From Candidatus Methanoperedens sp. (GTDB lineage Archaea; Halobacteriota; Methanosarcinia; Methanosarcinales; Methanoperedenaceae), in the NCBI GenBank assembly GCA_012026835.1, contig VEPN01000020.1, positions 1 through 49,874 of the forward strand: 49,874 nt of DNA, given 5' to 3'. Positions 1-8,408 of the stretch are shown here, piece by piece. Numbering within the stretch: the first letter of the stretch is position 1; every line of letters begins with the position of its first letter. Position numbers and translations under genes: made by a program. The notes under the pieces are model-generated. The model saw only the letters and a list, made by a program, of their open reading frames with translations, made no database searches and was not told the origin of the DNA.

Positions 1-94
1 TTTGAGAGTTTTATTTCTTTTACTCTTTGATAACATTTAAAAGTACATTGTTCGTATGTATACTAATAATTTCGGGTATATAGGCTATGATCGA

Positions 95-925
95 CTATAG
101 CTCAAATTTTTTCACTTCTGAAGGTAAAGCATCGATCTTTTTAATATCTTTTAAGTCAAGGTATCCATCCTGAAAATTCGCTACTCTCAAGTAAGGAACT
201 GAGACAACAGAATTGCCTGATAATTTTCTTCCCTTTGTAACTCCCGATACTATTTCGGATAAGTTTTGTAATTTGCTTATTTCCCACCCCTTCGGATTCC
301 TCACTGGGTCCCCGAACATCTCTAGAAACACGCTCTGCAACAGCCTGTCCGTAAGCTCATCCGCCTGCGCCCGCAATCTCTTTGTCTCCTCGGCTTTTTC
401 GAGGATTGATACGATGCGGCGCTGGGTTGGGAGAGGGGGGATGGGGATTTCTATATTCTTCATATCCTTAGGATATAGGTGAATACCTTTCACAATACCC
501 TTTATTTTTACTTTTAATAGATTCGAGACCAATAAAAAATGTTTAAATCTGTTATCTAACAGTTCGGAGTTACTTCTAATAATAAGCCATTCTCCAGTGG
601 GAATAACATTATTCTGGAAGTTAGAAATATAGCAACTTTTTGAGCCAACATATTCGCTATTATGGGCTGCATTCAAAATTAATGTGTCTCCTTCCATAGT
701 GCATTTAAACTTGTTATCCTCAAAAAATTTATCATTGACAAAAGAATCAAAGATGCCGATAAAGCAACCATTTTCATTAATATCTTTTATTTTTAATATT
801 GGATGCCCTTTTTCCCTCTGTTCATTCTTACTTGGAGTTTTACCATTGAAAATATTGCTATATTCTCCTAACTTAGCAATCTTCCACCCCTCCGGCAGCG
901 CCCGCTTTTCACGGAGATTATCCAT
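95..925 (-). pseudogene. hsdS: Truncated type I restriction specificity subunit (HsdS)
   Basis: HsdS selects the DNA target for type I restriction-modification enzymes through two target-recognition domains (TRDs) separated by conserved helices. Here TRD1 (residues about 11-160) opens with LPEGWKIAKLGE, the conserved linker PLPTQRRIVSILEKAEE lies at about 165-181, and a helix runs to about 203. TRD2 begins at PKGWEISKL (about 211) but stops at residue 276, so roughly half of a usual 380-450-residue HsdS is missing. The sequence after the stop does not resume the family in any frame that I can see, which suggests loss of the 3' end by recombination or insertion rather than one point mutation. 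It overlaps the ASCH gene by 8 bp. No HsdM or HsdR is in view; they could lie beyond the left edge. Confidence 0.8.
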
Positions 926-1328
926 TTACTGCGCCTCTAAAGAAATTATCATCTATATATCGGAAAGACTGCGGCGGAACAAAATCAGGAATTAAAATCC
1001 TTGGGTCGGCTGGGCTTTCAAAGATTTGTAAATCCCCTATTTCAATGGCAAAACCTTTTTTGTTAGCTCCAAAATATTTGAAAAATTCCTTCTCATCATT
1101 GATTCCAGAAAATTCCTTGAATTTCTCCCATAGAATTTTTGGATGATCTTCGATAATATTTTCTATAACAAAAGCGCCGACTATTTTTTTCACCGGGGAG
1201 GAAGAATAAATATACACCATTTCAAGTTTCTCTCTGCATCTGAAAATCGATTTGCGGAACTCATATTTTTTAGTTCCTTTCAAGATCTCCTTGACATATT
1301 TCGGTTTAATGGACAGTAAAACGTTCAT
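918..1328 (-). CDS. Small ASCH-domain protein
   Basis: This 136-residue protein is an ASCH domain, a PUA-like fold thought to bind RNA or modified nucleotides. The opening LLSIKPKYVKEILKGTKKYE followed by FR is the typical ASCH signature, where the KYEFR segment lines the putative ligand cleft. Its start lies inside the 3' end of the PIN-GNAT-PUA gene (23-bp overlap) and its end overlaps the hsdS start by 8 bp, so the three genes are probably translationally coupled. Seen: the domain and overlaps. Known: ASCH proteins occur beside restriction and toxin genes and some hydrolyse modified cytidines. Inferred: a nucleic-acid sensing or modulating role in a defence operon. Substrate unknown. Confidence 0.8.
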   Translation of the reverse strand: MNVLLSIKPKYVKEILKGTKKYEFRKSIFRCREKLEMVYIYSSSPVKKIVGAFVIENIIEDHPKILWEKFKEFSGINDEKEFFKYFGANKKGFAIEIGDLQIFESPADPRILIPDFVPPQSFRYIDDNFFRGAVNG

Positions 1329-2802
1329 CTATACCACCTTTGCTTTTTATCATGAGATATTTATCATGGGATATTAGGGTCATAGACTGCGGAGCGAAAA
1401 TATTTATCTCCTTCAAATCAGAAAGTTTTAAGGGATTCGCTAAGTGAAAATGCCATGTAAATAAAATAACCATAGTCGGCTTTTTTGCCATTTTTTCAAT
1501 TTCATAGACAGAATAAACAGTTCTTTTTCCGACATGCTTTATGATTTCATCTTTGTCCCGTAAAGCAGGGAACACATTTTCAACTACTCCCAGGGAAGTT
1601 ATCTCTTTTCTATCCACTGAACGATAAAATAATAGTATATCTCCCGGTGAAATCTTCTTATTCCTTGAATGGCTCAGGTATGCCTTTTTTATAGTGTTGC
1701 CTTCGATTATAAACTCACCAATATGCTCAGACAGGGTCGTTTGCCTTACCCTATACTCAGTAAAAAGCCTCTGGTGATATTCTGGTCGGATAGGAATTAT
1801 AAATTTATTTATTCTTGTTCCCTCATAAAAAGCCGGGTAGAACCTTTTAGATATTTCTATCGGTGGCAAAGACCGGATATTTTCCTTATCTGCGAAAAGT
1901 TCTTTAATAAAAATATCCTCGCCCCGTCTGTTTTTTGCCGCGCGATAGAATCCGTATTCTGTTATTAATCCAGCCAGATAGTCATCAGGCTTTGTAAAAT
2001 GAGTCAAATAAATCTCTGCAAGATCATTTTTGATGGAATATTCCAATGCAAGTTTTATAAACAGTTCTCCGATCTTATATCCCGTATGAGTGACTTTCAA
2101 TGTCGATATTTTGAGCCTCCGTTTTGCAGGAAAAGGTGGATTGGAGTCAATCGGCTCGTTTTCAAACTTATAAATTAATATAGCTCCGATCGAACCATCC
2201 TCTTTAAAATAAACCCAGCATTTTCTTCCTTCTCTTGAAATTTTCTTAAACCATTTCTCAAATTCCATATAATCTTCTTTTAATGAATTGAAAAACGGGT
2301 CATTCGTATTCAGGTTATATACGAATTCTTCCTTAAGAGCTGGAGGGTGAGCTACTCTTTCATCAAAAATATTTCTTCCAAAGATTTTCAAAGCTTCATC
2401 AATATGTAGAACTCGGTCCTTTATTTCCAATCTGTCGGACTTCTTTTGTAGTCCCTTATCCTCTGTAATCAGGAAATCAACTGCCTCTTTATAAACTGAA
2501 TATAGTATTATATTATCAACGTAATCGTTGGTATTTGAGGAGTTTCCAACAAGATTTAAAAAATTAATATCCACAGCTGGCTCAGGGGGCGATTCTAAAA
2601 TTGGATAGGTATTAATTTTGGATAACGCAACTTTCTTTCTATCTTCATTCAGGTCTCGTTTTAATTCTTCGACTGATTTGGGATGAATAATTAATTTTGC
2701 ATTTATAATATTTAATATTTTTAATAATTTCTCCAAATTGCCTGGGAGAACATGATCATTTTCCCTGTAAATGAAAATGTTTGTGTCTATCAAGATGCGC
2801 AT
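1306..2802 (-). CDS. PIN nuclease - GNAT acetyltransferase - PUA/ASCH-like fusion
   Basis: The protein has 498 residues when started at the ATG preceded by GTGAGGGGAATAGC; an upstream start would add nine residues without a ribosome site. Residues 1-130 are a PIN domain: ILIDTNIFIY gives Asp6, and Glu45/46, Asp93/96 and Asp115 (LITEDKGL) complete an intact acidic site. Residues about 180-305 resemble a GNAT acetyltransferase (STLKVTHTGYKIGELFIKLA as the acetyl-CoA motif). From about 330 to the end is a PUA/EVE/ASCH-like module (IPIRPEYHQRLF, ISPGDILLFYR). PIN domains usually cut RNA, GNAT toxins acetylate tRNA or proteins, and PUA modules bind RNA. The gene heads an overlapping set with ASCH and hsdS, so a self-contained toxin-like RNA effector is a reasonable inference. 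The target is unknown. Confidence 0.75.
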   Translation of the reverse strand: MRILIDTNIFIYRENDHVLPGNLEKLLKILNIINAKLIIHPKSVEELKRDLNEDRKKVALSKINTYPILESPPEPAVDINFLNLVGNSSNTNDYVDNIILYSVYKEAVDFLITEDKGLQKKSDRLEIKDRVLHIDEALKIFGRNIFDERVAHPPALKEEFVYNLNTNDPFFNSLKEDYMEFEKWFKKISREGRKCWVYFKEDGSIGAILIYKFENEPIDSNPPFPAKRRLKISTLKVTHTGYKIGELFIKLALEYSIKNDLAEIYLTHFTKPDDYLAGLITEYGFYRAAKNRRGEDIFIKELFADKENIRSLPPIEISKRFYPAFYEGTRINKFIIPIRPEYHQRLFTEYRVRQTTLSEHIGEFIIEGNTIKKAYLSHSRNKKISPGDILLFYRSVDRKEITSLGVVENVFPALRDKDEIIKHVGKRTVYSVYEIEKMAKKPTMVILFTWHFHLANPLKLSDLKEINIFAPQSMTLISHDKYLMIKSKGGIDERFTVH

Positions 2803-2852
2803 GCTATTCCCCTCACGGTAGCGTCCCACCGTTCGTTATCCACCACTCAACC

Positions 2853-3000
2853 CTCCCTTTGCGTTCTTCGCGCTCTTTGCGGTGTATATTTTAATCTCAC
2901 CGCAAAGTACGCAGAGGGCGCAGAGACCGATTTTAGGGATGAACGAGGATACCCGATTATCAAATCTGCGTTCATCCGCGTTCATCTGCGGTTCGTTGTT
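2853..3000. repeat. Dispersed repeat element with strong inverted repeat
   Basis: A perfect 10-bp inverted repeat, CTTTGCGGTG / CACCGCAAAG, occupies 2875-2884 and 2898-2907 with a 13-nt loop, inside a longer imperfect palindrome. A run of CGCAGAG and ATCCGCGTTCATCTGCGG-like words follows. Similar words (ACCGCAAAG, ATCCGTGTT) recur at 9780-9950. I treat the reading frames here as non-coding. The element fills the space between TcmP and the PIN fusion and could act as a bidirectional transcript end. Confidence 0.6.
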
Positions 3001-3059
3001 TTTCAAGAATTCGGGAAGCAAAAACCGCTCATGAAGATGAGTCATTTTTCTAAAGCCTC

Positions 3060-4049
3060 TCACATTTCATCAAAAAACATCTGTTTTTGACCTGATTTTT
3101 CGGCTTTACCCTGCTCTTTTTTCTTTTTTGAAATTGTTTCAGCACTTTTTTCCCATTCTATCTTACGCCATTCCTGGTATTTTGGAAGTTGATGTATTTT
3201 CATGACATAATGACCTGCATCGTGATCGGTACATAAAAATACAGTATAAACAATATTTCCATCAGTTGATGGAACCTCTAAGATTATTGGCTTTTTCTTA
3301 TAGAAGTTAGCTATTTTTTCTGCATACATGGAAATTAGAGCCTGTCTGGTATTGTTATCACTTTCAAGGTAATTTTCTAATTTGGCTTTCCATATATTTT
3401 CTTCCAAGCCCAAAGCAATTCCAACGTTTTCTTTTTCTTTATCCATACCAGTTAATCTCTGCAAACGACCAGTCATTAAACAAATGAATAATTCTGGCCT
3501 TCTGGTTATCTTTCTATTTCCTGCCTGGTAAGAACCTTCAAGTTTGCATATTCTTTCAACAATATCCCAGGGTAAATGTTCAGGTTGATAGGGATCAAGT
3601 ATCCAGAGGCTTGGATAATTTGGATTAGCATGTGAAATTGCGGATTCAACAGCCTTTTCGATAGGAAGATACTCTATCACTGTTCTAACTCTTTCAGGCA
3701 AATGAATATTTGATAAACCATTTTCGAGACTTTTCTTTTGCGCCTGCTGTTCTTTTTCATCAGGATGATAGGTATTTAAAAATAATAATTTCCCACTTTG
3801 ATATTTCTTGAGGCATTCAGCAGCCAAGAAAGCAGACCCCTTCCAGGTTTTTTTCTCTTCTGGACAATAACACCATCCGAATGAGGCATATAAATCAAAT
3901 ATATCTAAAGTAGGCGGCTTCGATTTTCCATCCTTTCCAACCTGTTCGGACCAGATATCCAGATACGCTTCCAAAAAAGCATGTTTTTGTCTCGAATGCC
4001 ATTTTGTTTGTTCGCATACCCGACCTTCTGGATCAATTATTTGTCCCAT
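3060..4049 (-). CDS. tcmP: Three-Cys-motif partner protein TcmP
   Basis: This 329-residue protein matches the TcmP family, named because its members are encoded beside three-Cys-motif (Gp37/Gp68-type) proteins; that neighbour is present 3 bp upstream. The family shape is visible: an N-terminal KWHSRQKHAFLEAYLDIW segment, a DLYASFGWCY region in the place of the usual DxFAGxG, a central SLWILDPY, and a family-like C-terminal helical part with lysine-rich tail. The WILDPY and fold order hint at a Rossmann or methyltransferase-like core, but I see no complete SAM site and do not claim the activity. The chemistry of the family is unknown. It ends against the repeat element at 2.85-3.0 kb. The context with PIN, ASCH and hsdS suggests a mobile or defence role. 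Confidence 0.8.
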   Translation of the reverse strand: MGQIIDPEGRVCEQTKWHSRQKHAFLEAYLDIWSEQVGKDGKSKPPTLDIFDLYASFGWCYCPEEKKTWKGSAFLAAECLKKYQSGKLLFLNTYHPDEKEQQAQKKSLENGLSNIHLPERVRTVIEYLPIEKAVESAISHANPNYPSLWILDPYQPEHLPWDIVERICKLEGSYQAGNRKITRRPELFICLMTGRLQRLTGMDKEKENVGIALGLEENIWKAKLENYLESDNNTRQALISMYAEKIANFYKKKPIILEVPSTDGNIVYTVFLCTDHDAGHYVMKIHQLPKYQEWRKIEWEKSAETISKKKKEQGKAEKSGQKQMFFDEM

Positions 4050-4052
4050 TTC

Positions 4053-4778
4053 CTAAGCCTCAATACATTTTCTTGTTTTATAGAACGACTGAGGGAATTC
4101 TTCTCGTAAAACCCATTCTGAACCCGGGTTTTTAGGTATTTGCCCTCGAATATTGGGTTTAACAAAGAGCGGTATGTCATAAGAGGAGATCAATTCAACA
4201 ACTTTGTTTACTATTTTAGGGTTTATACTTTTGGCGCCCACACCCGTTTGCGCGCCAATAATAGCCCAATCAATGCCTGCGAGGTCATCTGGTAAAAAAT
4301 TACCCAATAAAGGTTCAAATGAAATGAATTTCATTAATGCTGAAGATTTTTTAAGGGTCTCAAGCGGCTCTTGCCAATATCTTGAAGTTCCATCAATCGA
4401 AACTCCAAGCCACAAATTCTTTGGAAATTTTTCTCTAAATTCTGGTTCAATTATTTTCTGCTTTGTCAATATTTGGTAAGCATGCCATTTTGCTTTATCC
4501 ATAACTTTGTAAATGTCTTCACGCCAACTGCTTTTTATCTCAGCATCAAAAAAATCCCCCATCGAACATGTAAATATCATTGATTGTTTCGTTTTTGTTA
4601 GAGGCTGCGCTAATCTTTGTGGATGGAAAGTAGGTTTAAAAGGGGCTTCTTTATCATATCCAGAGCGACCCTTAAGGCGAGTTGCCATCTTTTTCGCATA
4701 ACAATATGGGCATCTATTATTGCAGCCTGTTATTGGATTCCAACTATAATCGGTCCATTCGATTTTTGTAATATTCAT
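4053..4778 (-). CDS. Phage Gp37/Gp68-like three-Cys-motif protein (DUF5131)
   Basis: The 241-residue protein starts with TKIEWTDYSWNPITGCNNRC and continues PYCY, placing Cys in a CxxxCxxC pattern typical of a radical-SAM [4Fe-4S] site. WNPITGC and FISFEPLLG are hallmarks of the Gp37/Gp68 family first named in phages. The reaction is not established. It is the first gene of a two-gene unit with TcmP (stop and start separated by 3 bp), an association conserved enough to have given TcmP its name. The ATG follows AGGACAAAGA. The pair stands at the edge of an accessory block next to housekeeping genes, consistent with horizontal acquisition, though codon use was not measured. Confidence 0.82.
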   Translation of the reverse strand: MNITKIEWTDYSWNPITGCNNRCPYCYAKKMATRLKGRSGYDKEAPFKPTFHPQRLAQPLTKTKQSMIFTCSMGDFFDAEIKSSWREDIYKVMDKAKWHAYQILTKQKIIEPEFREKFPKNLWLGVSIDGTSRYWQEPLETLKKSSALMKFISFEPLLGNFLPDDLAGIDWAIIGAQTGVGAKSINPKIVNKVVELISSYDIPLFVKPNIRGQIPKNPGSEWVLREEFPQSFYKTRKCIEA

Positions 4779-4955
4779 TCTTTGTCCTATAATTTTCTTC
4801 TATATTCTATTGATTTTCAAATTTCGTCTCATATAATTAATATCGTTGAATGTATTTATTCTATTGCCGAGCGATATGAAAGTAATCTATTATCACTACT
4901 TATAAATCGCAAAATCTTCTGAGGCATAAATAACACAGATAAACAAACTCATAAT

Positions 4956-5933
4956 CTACGGAACAACCACAACCTTCAAAGAGTCCTTTGCTTCCCCAGC
5001 TATCTTAAAACCCTTCTGGATATCTTCCAGTCCAACCTTATGCGTTATCATATCTTTAACATTTATCTTTCCACTTTTAATCAATTCCAGGGCCTCCTCC
5101 AGATCGACCGGAGCGGCGCCGTAGCTTGAAACAATACTCAGCTCATTCCTCCAGAAATCTTCAACAGGGATTGAAATATTTTTATTCGGGATGGCAAAGA
5201 GCATAATTACTCCTTTCCTGTCTATGTATCTGAACGCCGCCTCAAAAGCAGGCATCGCCCCGGTACACATTATAATCCTGTCCGCTTTTATTTTCAATTC
5301 TTCACCGGCGTTATATACCTCGTCAGCCCCGTAGTCCTTTGCCCTGTTCAATCTATACCCTACAACATCGGTTGCAATGACTTTTGCTTTTTTTAATTTC
5401 GCTACCCGAATATTCAACAGGCCCGAAATTCCTGAACCCATAATAAGAACGGTTTGCCCTCCGCGGACGCCGATTATTCTCTGCGCCCTCAAAACGCATG
5501 CCAGGGGCTCGACCATCGTCCCTTCTTCATAAGAAACATTTCCAGGCAGGATATAAGTCCCCTCCTCAACATTGATTTTTGGAACCCTGACAAGCTCAGA
5601 AAACCCGCCTGGATCATAATTGCCTTTATGTAATGTCTCGCAGGCAGTATGATTGCCCGCAAGGCAGTATTTGCATTCGTTACATGGGACATGATGGCTC
5701 ACAAAGACCCTCTGCCCGATTTTGAATTTATCAGACCTTGATTCAGCTATCTCCCCTGTCATCTCATGGCCCAGCACACGGGGTGCTTTCTTAATCCTGT
5801 ACCACTCCATCAGGTCAGTTCCGCAGATGCCGGAAGCTTTGACCTTAACGAGTATTTCACCATCTTTTATTTCAGGCTCAGGCCTGTCCTCTATCCTGAT
5901 ATCGTTGTTATTATAATATACGGCGGTTTTCAT
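4956..5933 (-). CDS. Zinc-dependent alcohol/polyol dehydrogenase (MDR family)
   Basis: This 325-residue medium-chain dehydrogenase oxidises or reduces an alcohol with NAD(P). Catalytic zinc ligands are Cys37 (GICGTD) and His56-Glu57 (LGHEMTGE); the structural zinc set is Cys84, Cys87, Cys90 and Cys98 (CNECKYC...C). The nucleotide-binding domain carries GSGISGLL. Sequence style is nearest threonine 3-dehydrogenase and sorbitol dehydrogenase, but the substrate cannot be read from sequence. It is the last gene of a tight operon: 8 bp separate it from the LsrF-like aldolase, which suggests it handles the aldolase substrate or product. Confidence 0.85.
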   Translation of the reverse strand: MKTAVYYNNNDIRIEDRPEPEIKDGEILVKVKASGICGTDLMEWYRIKKAPRVLGHEMTGEIAESRSDKFKIGQRVFVSHHVPCNECKYCLAGNHTACETLHKGNYDPGGFSELVRVPKINVEEGTYILPGNVSYEEGTMVEPLACVLRAQRIIGVRGGQTVLIMGSGISGLLNIRVAKLKKAKVIATDVVGYRLNRAKDYGADEVYNAGEELKIKADRIIMCTGAMPAFEAAFRYIDRKGVIMLFAIPNKNISIPVEDFWRNELSIVSSYGAAPVDLEEALELIKSGKINVKDMITHKVGLEDIQKGFKIAGEAKDSLKVVVVP

Positions 5934-5941
5934 GGATATGG

Positions 5942-6721
5942 TTATTTCGATTGTTCGTATATCTCGTAAGCTTCTTCCACGGCCTTGCCATTGTGAACTA
6001 TCGCCTTTACAGCCTCTATCATTCCCACAGGGCTGTCGCTCTGGAAGATATTCCTGCCCATATCAACACCGACCGCCCCTGCCACTACCGCGTCATAGCT
6101 CATTTGCAGGGCTTCAAGTTCAGGCAGCTTTTTGCCACCTGCAATGACAACAGGGACATTGCCGCACGCCTCAACGACCTTATTAAATTCTTCGGTGTAA
6201 TAGGTCTTGACCATATGTGCCCCGATCTCGACACATATCCTGGAGGCAAGACCGAGGTACCTTGCATCACGGACCATTTCTTTCCCGACTGCTGTCACGG
6301 CAAGGACAGGAATGCCGTATTTTTCTCCCTCATCAACAAGCTTTGAGAGATTACCTATAGTTTCTTTTTCAAATTCCCCGCCAACATATACTGAGCATGT
6401 GATGGCTGAAGCGTTGATTCTTATGGCATCTTCGATATTAGTAGTTATTATCTCATTGGATAGTTCTTTCAAAATACTCTGGCCGCCCGATACTCGCAAA
6501 ATAATTGGAATATCAACAGCAGGATCTATCCAGTTCCTGATAGCGCCTCTTGTTATCATCAATGCATCAGCGTATGGCAATAGGGGTTCAACCGTTTTTC
6601 CAAGATTCACCAGTCCCGTTGTCGGGCCCTGGAAATAACCATGATCAACAGCTAACATAACGCAACGCCCGGTTTTGGGCTTTATTATCCTTGAAATTCT
6701 GTTTTTCATTCCCCAGTTCAT
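5942..6721 (-). CDS. LsrF/DhnA-family class I aldolase or thiolase
   Basis: The 259-residue protein is a DhnA-type TIM-barrel enzyme. AVDHGYFQGPT near residue 24 and HMVKTYYTEEF with the Schiff-base lysine are diagnostic, and VIAGGKK plus VAGAVGVDMGRNIFQ form the phosphate-binding end. Relatives include archaeal fructose-bisphosphate aldolase, ADTH synthase of the archaeal shikimate route, and LsrF (3-hydroxy-5-phosphonooxypentane-2,4-dione thiolase). The sequence looks closest to LsrF in my judgement. No lsr transport or kinase gene is near, so AI-2 breakdown is not supported. It lies 2 bp after the small Cys protein gene and 8 bp before the dehydrogenase, so a short sugar-phosphate or ketose pathway is the inference. 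Confidence 0.75.
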   Translation of the reverse strand: MNWGMKNRISRIIKPKTGRCVMLAVDHGYFQGPTTGLVNLGKTVEPLLPYADALMITRGAIRNWIDPAVDIPIILRVSGGQSILKELSNEIITTNIEDAIRINASAITCSVYVGGEFEKETIGNLSKLVDEGEKYGIPVLAVTAVGKEMVRDARYLGLASRICVEIGAHMVKTYYTEEFNKVVEACGNVPVVIAGGKKLPELEALQMSYDAVVAGAVGVDMGRNIFQSDSPVGMIEAVKAIVHNGKAVEEAYEIYEQSK

Positions 6722-6723
6722 TT

Positions 6724-6954
6724 CTAATTTCCTCCTTTTATCTCAGGTCTGACAAGCGAATAACCTTTTTCGATCAGCCAATGATGGAATTCATAAGTGG
6801 TGTGAAGACACCTGCCCATGCATATTTCCCTCAGGTCATTGTAATCTGCTGAGCCCTGCGTCTTCTTATTCATTATTATCTGCACAGGACATTCAACATC
6901 GTTACAATACTCTCTTCTTTTATATTCGATAAATCCCTCGATTGGCATAATCAC
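6724..6954 (-). CDS. Small Cys-rich protein, first gene of the aldolase operon
   Basis: I do not recognise this 76-residue protein. It carries four cysteines as CNDVEC (Cx4C) and CMGRC (Cx3C), with nearby histidines (CLHTTYEFHHW), enough for a zinc or Fe-S site. The start is GTG at 6954 or ATG at 6948, two codons apart. Its stop lies 2 bp before the aldolase start, so translation is coupled. The context suggests an accessory or regulatory subunit of the aldolase/dehydrogenase pair. No signal peptide or membrane segment is present. Confidence 0.7.
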   Translation of the reverse strand: MIMPIEGFIEYKRREYCNDVECPVQIIMNKKTQGSADYNDLREICMGRCLHTTYEFHHWLIEKGYSLVRPEIKGGN

Positions 6955-7013
6955 AAAGACGATTATGGCTACTTAAAATTTACGGAAGGGCATGGAAGTT
7001 CCTCATGGATTAT

Positions 7014-8027
7014 CTAAGTTCCTTCTTCCACATCATATTCATCGAATATCTCCCCGACCAGTTCCTCCAGGATATCCTCTATCGAAACAAGCCCGATGAC
7101 TTTCATGTTATTATCCATTACGATTGAAATACTCATCTTTTTTTGCTGGAGCTCTTTCAGTATTGAAGATATTTCCCTCCCGGCTTTCACAATCAAAAGG
7201 GGGCGCAGGATTTGATATACTTTTATTCTTGAGAGTTCAAAATCCCTGAACTTTAGGAAGTCTTTTGCGTAGATCATCCCTGTAATATTATCAAAATCTT
7301 TTTGATAAACAGGTATTCTGGAGTGCCCGGACTTGTTAATTAATGCAAGCGCGGTATCAAGGGTTTCGGATTCTTCGATACAAACGATGTTCTCCCTGGG
7401 GGTCATCACCCCATGCGCTTTTTCATCTGTGAATTCAAAGACATTGCCGATTATTTCCCTTTCGTGTTTCTCGATAGTCCCCTCTTTTTCCCCTACCTTA
7501 AGCATCATGTTGATCATTTCCTCTGTGACAAAAGGATGTTTTACGCGCTCCTTTCCTCCGAAAAGCACAATCAGGGAATTTACGATAGTCGTTAAGAGCC
7601 AGACGATAGGCCTTAAGATCTTTATGACCATTATTATGGGATTCACAATTCGCATCGCGATATATTCAGCGTTTCTCGAGGCGAGCGTTTTCGGGAAAAC
7701 CTCACCGAAAACAAGGATGAATAGGGTCATTATACCGGTTGCTATCGCGATCCCCGACTCTCCAAAATATGCCAGGGCGGCGTCTGTAGCCAGTACCGAC
7801 GCGCTGATATTTACTATATTATTCCCTATCAGAATCGCTGCAAGGAAAAGTTCCGGATTTTCAAGTAGTTTAATTACTTTTTTTGCGTTTTTATTTCCTG
7901 TTTCCGCAAGGTGCCTTATCCGTATCTTACCAACTGAAAGAAGCGCTGTCTCACAAAGAGAAAAAAAAGCAGAAAATACAATCAGTATAAATATCGTTAT
8001 TATTTCAAATGTTATCCATGAATCCAT
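7014..8027 (-). CDS. CNNM/CorC-type membrane protein with CBS domains (hemolysin family)
   Basis: This 337-residue protein has an N-terminal DUF21/CNNM membrane domain (residues 1-170, about four helices, with the conserved SAFFSLCETALLS opening) and a CBS pair (from about 200, VMTPRENIVCIEE to LVGEIFDEYD). The usual C-terminal CorC_HlyC domain is absent, which is common in short archaeal members. The family takes part in magnesium and other divalent cation transport, with the CBS pair as nucleotide sensor. It is transcribed away from the Pcc1 gene across a 67-bp gap. Transport direction and ion are not readable here. Confidence 0.85.
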   Translation of the reverse strand: MDSWITFEIITIFILIVFSAFFSLCETALLSVGKIRIRHLAETGNKNAKKVIKLLENPELFLAAILIGNNIVNISASVLATDAALAYFGESGIAIATGIMTLFILVFGEVFPKTLASRNAEYIAMRIVNPIIMVIKILRPIVWLLTTIVNSLIVLFGGKERVKHPFVTEEMINMMLKVGEKEGTIEKHEREIIGNVFEFTDEKAHGVMTPRENIVCIEESETLDTALALINKSGHSRIPVYQKDFDNITGMIYAKDFLKFRDFELSRIKVYQILRPLLIVKAGREISSILKELQQKKMSISIVMDNNMKVIGLVSIEDILEELVGEIFDEYDVEEGT

Positions 8028-8060
8028 TGGGATGTTTGATCATTTCCTATAATATCGATT

Positions 8061-8073
8061 TGGTTTAAAAACT
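8061..8073 (+). promoter_or_regulatory. Putative TATA box of the Pcc1-prefoldin-DHH group
   Basis: TGGTTTAAAAACT resembles an archaeal TATA box with a short purine-flanked BRE, about 30-35 bp ahead of the GTG codon at 8095. Transcription would begin close to 8090-8095, giving a very short leader or a start at ATG 8116. Pattern only; no data on initiation. Confidence 0.45.
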
Positions 8074-8094
8074 TATCTGCAAAATTAAATATAT

Positions 8095-8370
8095 GTGTAT
8101 GTTTATCAAACATTCATGCAAGTCCTCGCAGAGTTTGAATTTGACTTCGGAAGTACTGCCCGGATAATCTATGATTCATTATTACCCGAACTTGGGGAGG
8201 ATTACCAGCGTACCAAAACAACCCTTGGAATTACGGACAATTTGCTTGCATTAAATGTTGAGGCAAATGATATTGTATCTATGAGGGCAGCATTGAACGG
8301 CTGGCTACGGCTGATCAAAATCACATATGAGATGTGTTCGATAACCCTGAATACACAAATTATAAATTAG
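8095..8370 (+). CDS. pcc1: KEOPS complex subunit Pcc1
   Basis: Pcc1 is the dimerisation subunit of KEOPS, which makes N6-threonylcarbamoyladenosine at position 37 of ANN-decoding tRNAs. The protein has 91 residues from GTG at 8095, or 84 from ATG at 8116, which better matches the family start. Family features are AEFEFDFGSTARIIYDSLLP, the central NLLALNVEANDIVSMRAALN strand-turn-helix, and a C-terminal helix WLRLIKITYEM. The gene is followed after 38 bp by prefoldin beta, a gene order common in euryarchaea. Kae1, Bud32 and Cgi121 are not in the window. Confidence 0.88.
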   Translation: MYVYQTFMQVLAEFEFDFGSTARIIYDSLLPELGEDYQRTKTTLGITDNLLALNVEANDIVSMRAALNGWLRLIKITYEMCSITLNTQIIN

Positions 8371-8408
8371 GGTCTGGCAATACTACACCAGAGTTACAGG
8401 AGAATCAG

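Noticed and set aside
2836-3063. Open frame of 75 codons on the minus strand in the repeat between TcmP and the PIN fusion
   Set aside because: Its sequence is a translation of the dispersed CGCAAAG/ATCCGCG repeat, has no ribosome site and is of the kind often mis-annotated in many genomes.
7333-8052. 239-codon plus-strand frame opposite the CNNM-type gene
   Set aside because: The minus frame encodes a recognisable DUF21-CBS protein; the plus frame has no family features and is a shadow.
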